Below the pieces are notes generated by a model. That model worked only from the letters and a program-made list of their open reading frames with translations. It did not search any database and was not told the DNA's origin. Shown in pieces: positions 5,665 to 6,725 of a stretch of 6,725 nt of DNA. The position numbers and the translations under genes were made by a program. Numbering within the stretch: the stretch's first letter is position 1; the number at the start of each line of letters is the position of its first letter. Source of the DNA: Nitrospirota bacterium (GTDB lineage: Bacteria > Nitrospirota > Nitrospiria > Nitrospirales > UBA8639); contig JAOUGQ010000160.1 in assembly GCA_029865515.1 (NCBI GenBank), forward strand, positions 1 to 6,725, written 5' to 3'.

Positions 5665-6320
5665 AGTTGTCCGTCTCGAATCGCTAATATCCGATCCGCC
5701 GTCTGAGCGGCACTCAAGGAATGGGTTGCCAATAGCACTGTCTGGCCAAACTCCTTCGCACATTGACGCAGCAATGAGATTATTTTTTCTCCGGTTTGAC
5801 CATCTAAATTGCCAGTCGGTTCATCTGCCACAATCAGTCGAGGACAATGCACAAAAGCCCTGGCGATCGCCACCCGCTGCTGTTCGCCTCCGGATAATTC
5901 ATGCGACCGGTGACCCAGCCGATGGCTCATTCCCACTCGCTCCAGCATGTCGGCTGTCTGCGTTCGCACGGTCCCGGATCCCAACCCCCGCAAGCGCAAG
6001 GGAAGCGCCACATTTTCTTCGATCGTTAATCCTGGAATCAGATGGAAAGCCTGAAACACGACCCCCACGTCTTCCCGACGCCATCGGGTCCACTCCCGCT
6101 CACCGAACGCCAGGCAGGAGCGTCCGTCCAACATAATATCGCCGGATGTCACCCAATCCAGCCCTGCCACCAAATGTAACAGGGTGCTTTTCCCGCTCCC
6201 GCTGGGTCCCATGAGCGCACAAAATTCTCCCTTGGGAATGTCCACACACACATCTCGAAGCGCCACCACCGGAGTCGCTCCACGCCGATATTCCTTATAG
6301 ACATGTTGAAACTGAATCAC
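5658..6320 (-). CDS. ABC transporter ATP-binding protein of the LolD/MacB/YbbA family
   Basis: This 220-residue cytoplasmic ATPase has every nucleotide-binding motif intact: Walker A GPSGSGKST (38-46), Q-loop VVFQAFHLIPGLT with Q90, signature LSGGEQQRVAIARA (142-155), Walker B RLIVADEPTGNLD (161-173) with catalytic E167, and the H-loop His200 in ATHS. The DEPTGNLD sequence and the length are typical of ATPases that drive FtsX-type permeases (LolD, YbbA, MacB N-domain). The natural partner in this window is the permease at 1681-4257, not an adjacent gene. The start is GTG at 6320; a stop lies in frame only about 15 codons upstream and no ATG alternative precedes the conserved first strand IQFQHVYKEY. 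No clear Shine-Dalgarno is present, so initiation may be weak. The gene leads a two-gene unit with the dehydrogenase and is divergent from the ComF gene. Confidence 0.93.
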   Translation of the reverse strand: MIQFQHVYKEYRRGATPVVALRDVCVDIPKGEFCALMGPSGSGKSTLLHLVAGLDWVTSGDIMLDGRSCLAFGEREWTRWRREDVGVVFQAFHLIPGLTIEENVALPLRLRGLGSGTVRTQTADMLERVGMSHRLGHRSHELSGGEQQRVAIARAFVHCPRLIVADEPTGNLDGQTGEKIISLLRQCAKEFGQTVLLATHSLSAAQTADRILAIRDGQLE

Positions 6321-6380
6321 GGGTACAAATCCAAGAATACCCCCACCAGGAACGGTCTTGAATCATGACATAGTCGACAT

Positions 6381-6402
6381 CCCTCGTATATCATACCGAG
6401 GG
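6381..6402. repeat. Inverted repeat in the divergent ATPase/ComF intergenic region
   Basis: CCCTCG (6381-6386) and CGAGGG (6397-6402) are complementary around TATATCATAC. With one bulged base the stem can extend by three A-T pairs. It lies roughly midway between the two divergent starts (6320 and 6474). An operator or small hairpin is possible. I found no well-spaced sigma70 promoter on either strand of this 153-base gap. Confidence 0.35.
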
Positions 6403-6473
6403 CAAACGGACCAAGGAGCGTATCGTAAATTTCCGCTTTTCGCCATCGGCTTTAGCCAAGGAACGTGTCCTCC

Positions 6474-6725
6474 ATGTCCACAGCGTTAACTGCCACACGA
6501 CTCCTTCGAATACTCCTCCATGTCATTTTCCCCACCCCCTGTGCCGCCTGTCAGGAACCCTTGTGGGACGATTCTGTTCCCTTCTTTTGCCGTCGGTGTT
6601 GGAGCACCCTCAAACCTATCCCGGCCCCCGTCTGCCCGCGATGTGGACGGCCCTTTGCCTCCTCCGTCGCGTTACAGCATAGCCCCAATCATCAGTGCGG
6701 AACCTGCCGCGCACGGCCCTTGGCC
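6474..6725 (+). CDS. ComF-family protein, N-terminal part (runs off the window)
   Basis: The first 84 residues of a ComF/GntX-type protein are present; the frame is open to the edge. ComF proteins combine N-terminal zinc ribbons with a C-terminal phosphoribosyltransferase-like domain, and in naturally competent bacteria they act in uptake or processing of transforming DNA. Many non-competent bacteria also have one, with unclear role. Visible here are two zinc-ribbon halves with four CxxC knuckles: C23/C26 and C39/C42, then C54/C57 (VCPRCGRPF) and C75/C78. The hydrophobic stretch RLLRILLHVIFP (9-20) leads into them, as usual for the family. The ATG at 6474 follows AAGGAA (6458-6463) with a 10-base spacer; GTG at 6465 in the same frame is less likely because the ribosome binding site would almost touch it. 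The phosphoribosyltransferase domain lies outside the window. Confidence 0.87.
   Translation, partial: MSTALTATRLLRILLHVIFPTPCAACQEPLWDDSVPFFCRRCWSTLKPIPAPVCPRCGRPFASSVALQHSPNHQCGTCRARPLA

Noticed and set aside
5726..6136. Plus-strand frame of 136 codons opposite the ATPase
   Set aside because: The minus-strand ATPase has all its nucleotide-binding motifs in order; this frame is its antisense shadow.

Overview
The window looks like a piece of a Gram-negative-type bacterial chromosome with moderate GC. Gene style (MacB/FtsX exporters, class 1A-like dihydroorotate dehydrogenase, ComF, dense toxin-antitoxin loci) would suit a Nitrospirota-like or similar environmental bacterium. That assignment is a weak inference from protein flavour, because the window holds no rRNA or other marker.

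Left part (about 1-1680) is an accessory block of two toxin-antitoxin pairs placed back to back. A RelE/ParE-type toxin and its ribbon-helix-helix antitoxin are on the minus strand (80-563). A Phd/YefM-type antitoxin and a VapC-like PIN toxin are on the plus strand (872-1530). Between them lies a 308-base gap with a well-formed sigma70-type promoter facing each way (589-617 minus, 809-837 plus). Each promoter overlaps a short repeat that could be the antitoxin's operator. The middle of the gap holds an unrecognised stop-free frame that may be a gene relic. The PIN toxin has His where the family normally has its third acidic active-site residue. A 10-bp inverted repeat (1608-1644) separates this block from the next gene.

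Centre and right (1681-6320) is an ABC-exporter locus with an unusual order. Reading along the minus strand there is a LolD/MacB/YbbA-type ATPase (6320-5658), a class 1A-like dihydroorotate dehydrogenase (5651-4722) whose ribosome binding site lies inside the ATPase's last codons, and a large FtsX/MacB-type permease of the ten-helix YbbP kind (4257-1681). A small LuxR/GerE-type DNA-binding protein is encoded on the opposite strand (4330-4614), between the dehydrogenase and the permease. The ATPase and permease are probably one exporter whose genes are separated by a pyrimidine-biosynthesis enzyme and an antisense regulator.

The right edge holds the first 84 codons of a ComF-family protein on the plus strand (6474 onward). 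It is divergent from the ATPase across a 153-base gap that contains a short inverted repeat. No RNA genes, CRISPR arrays or intact insertion sequences were seen.
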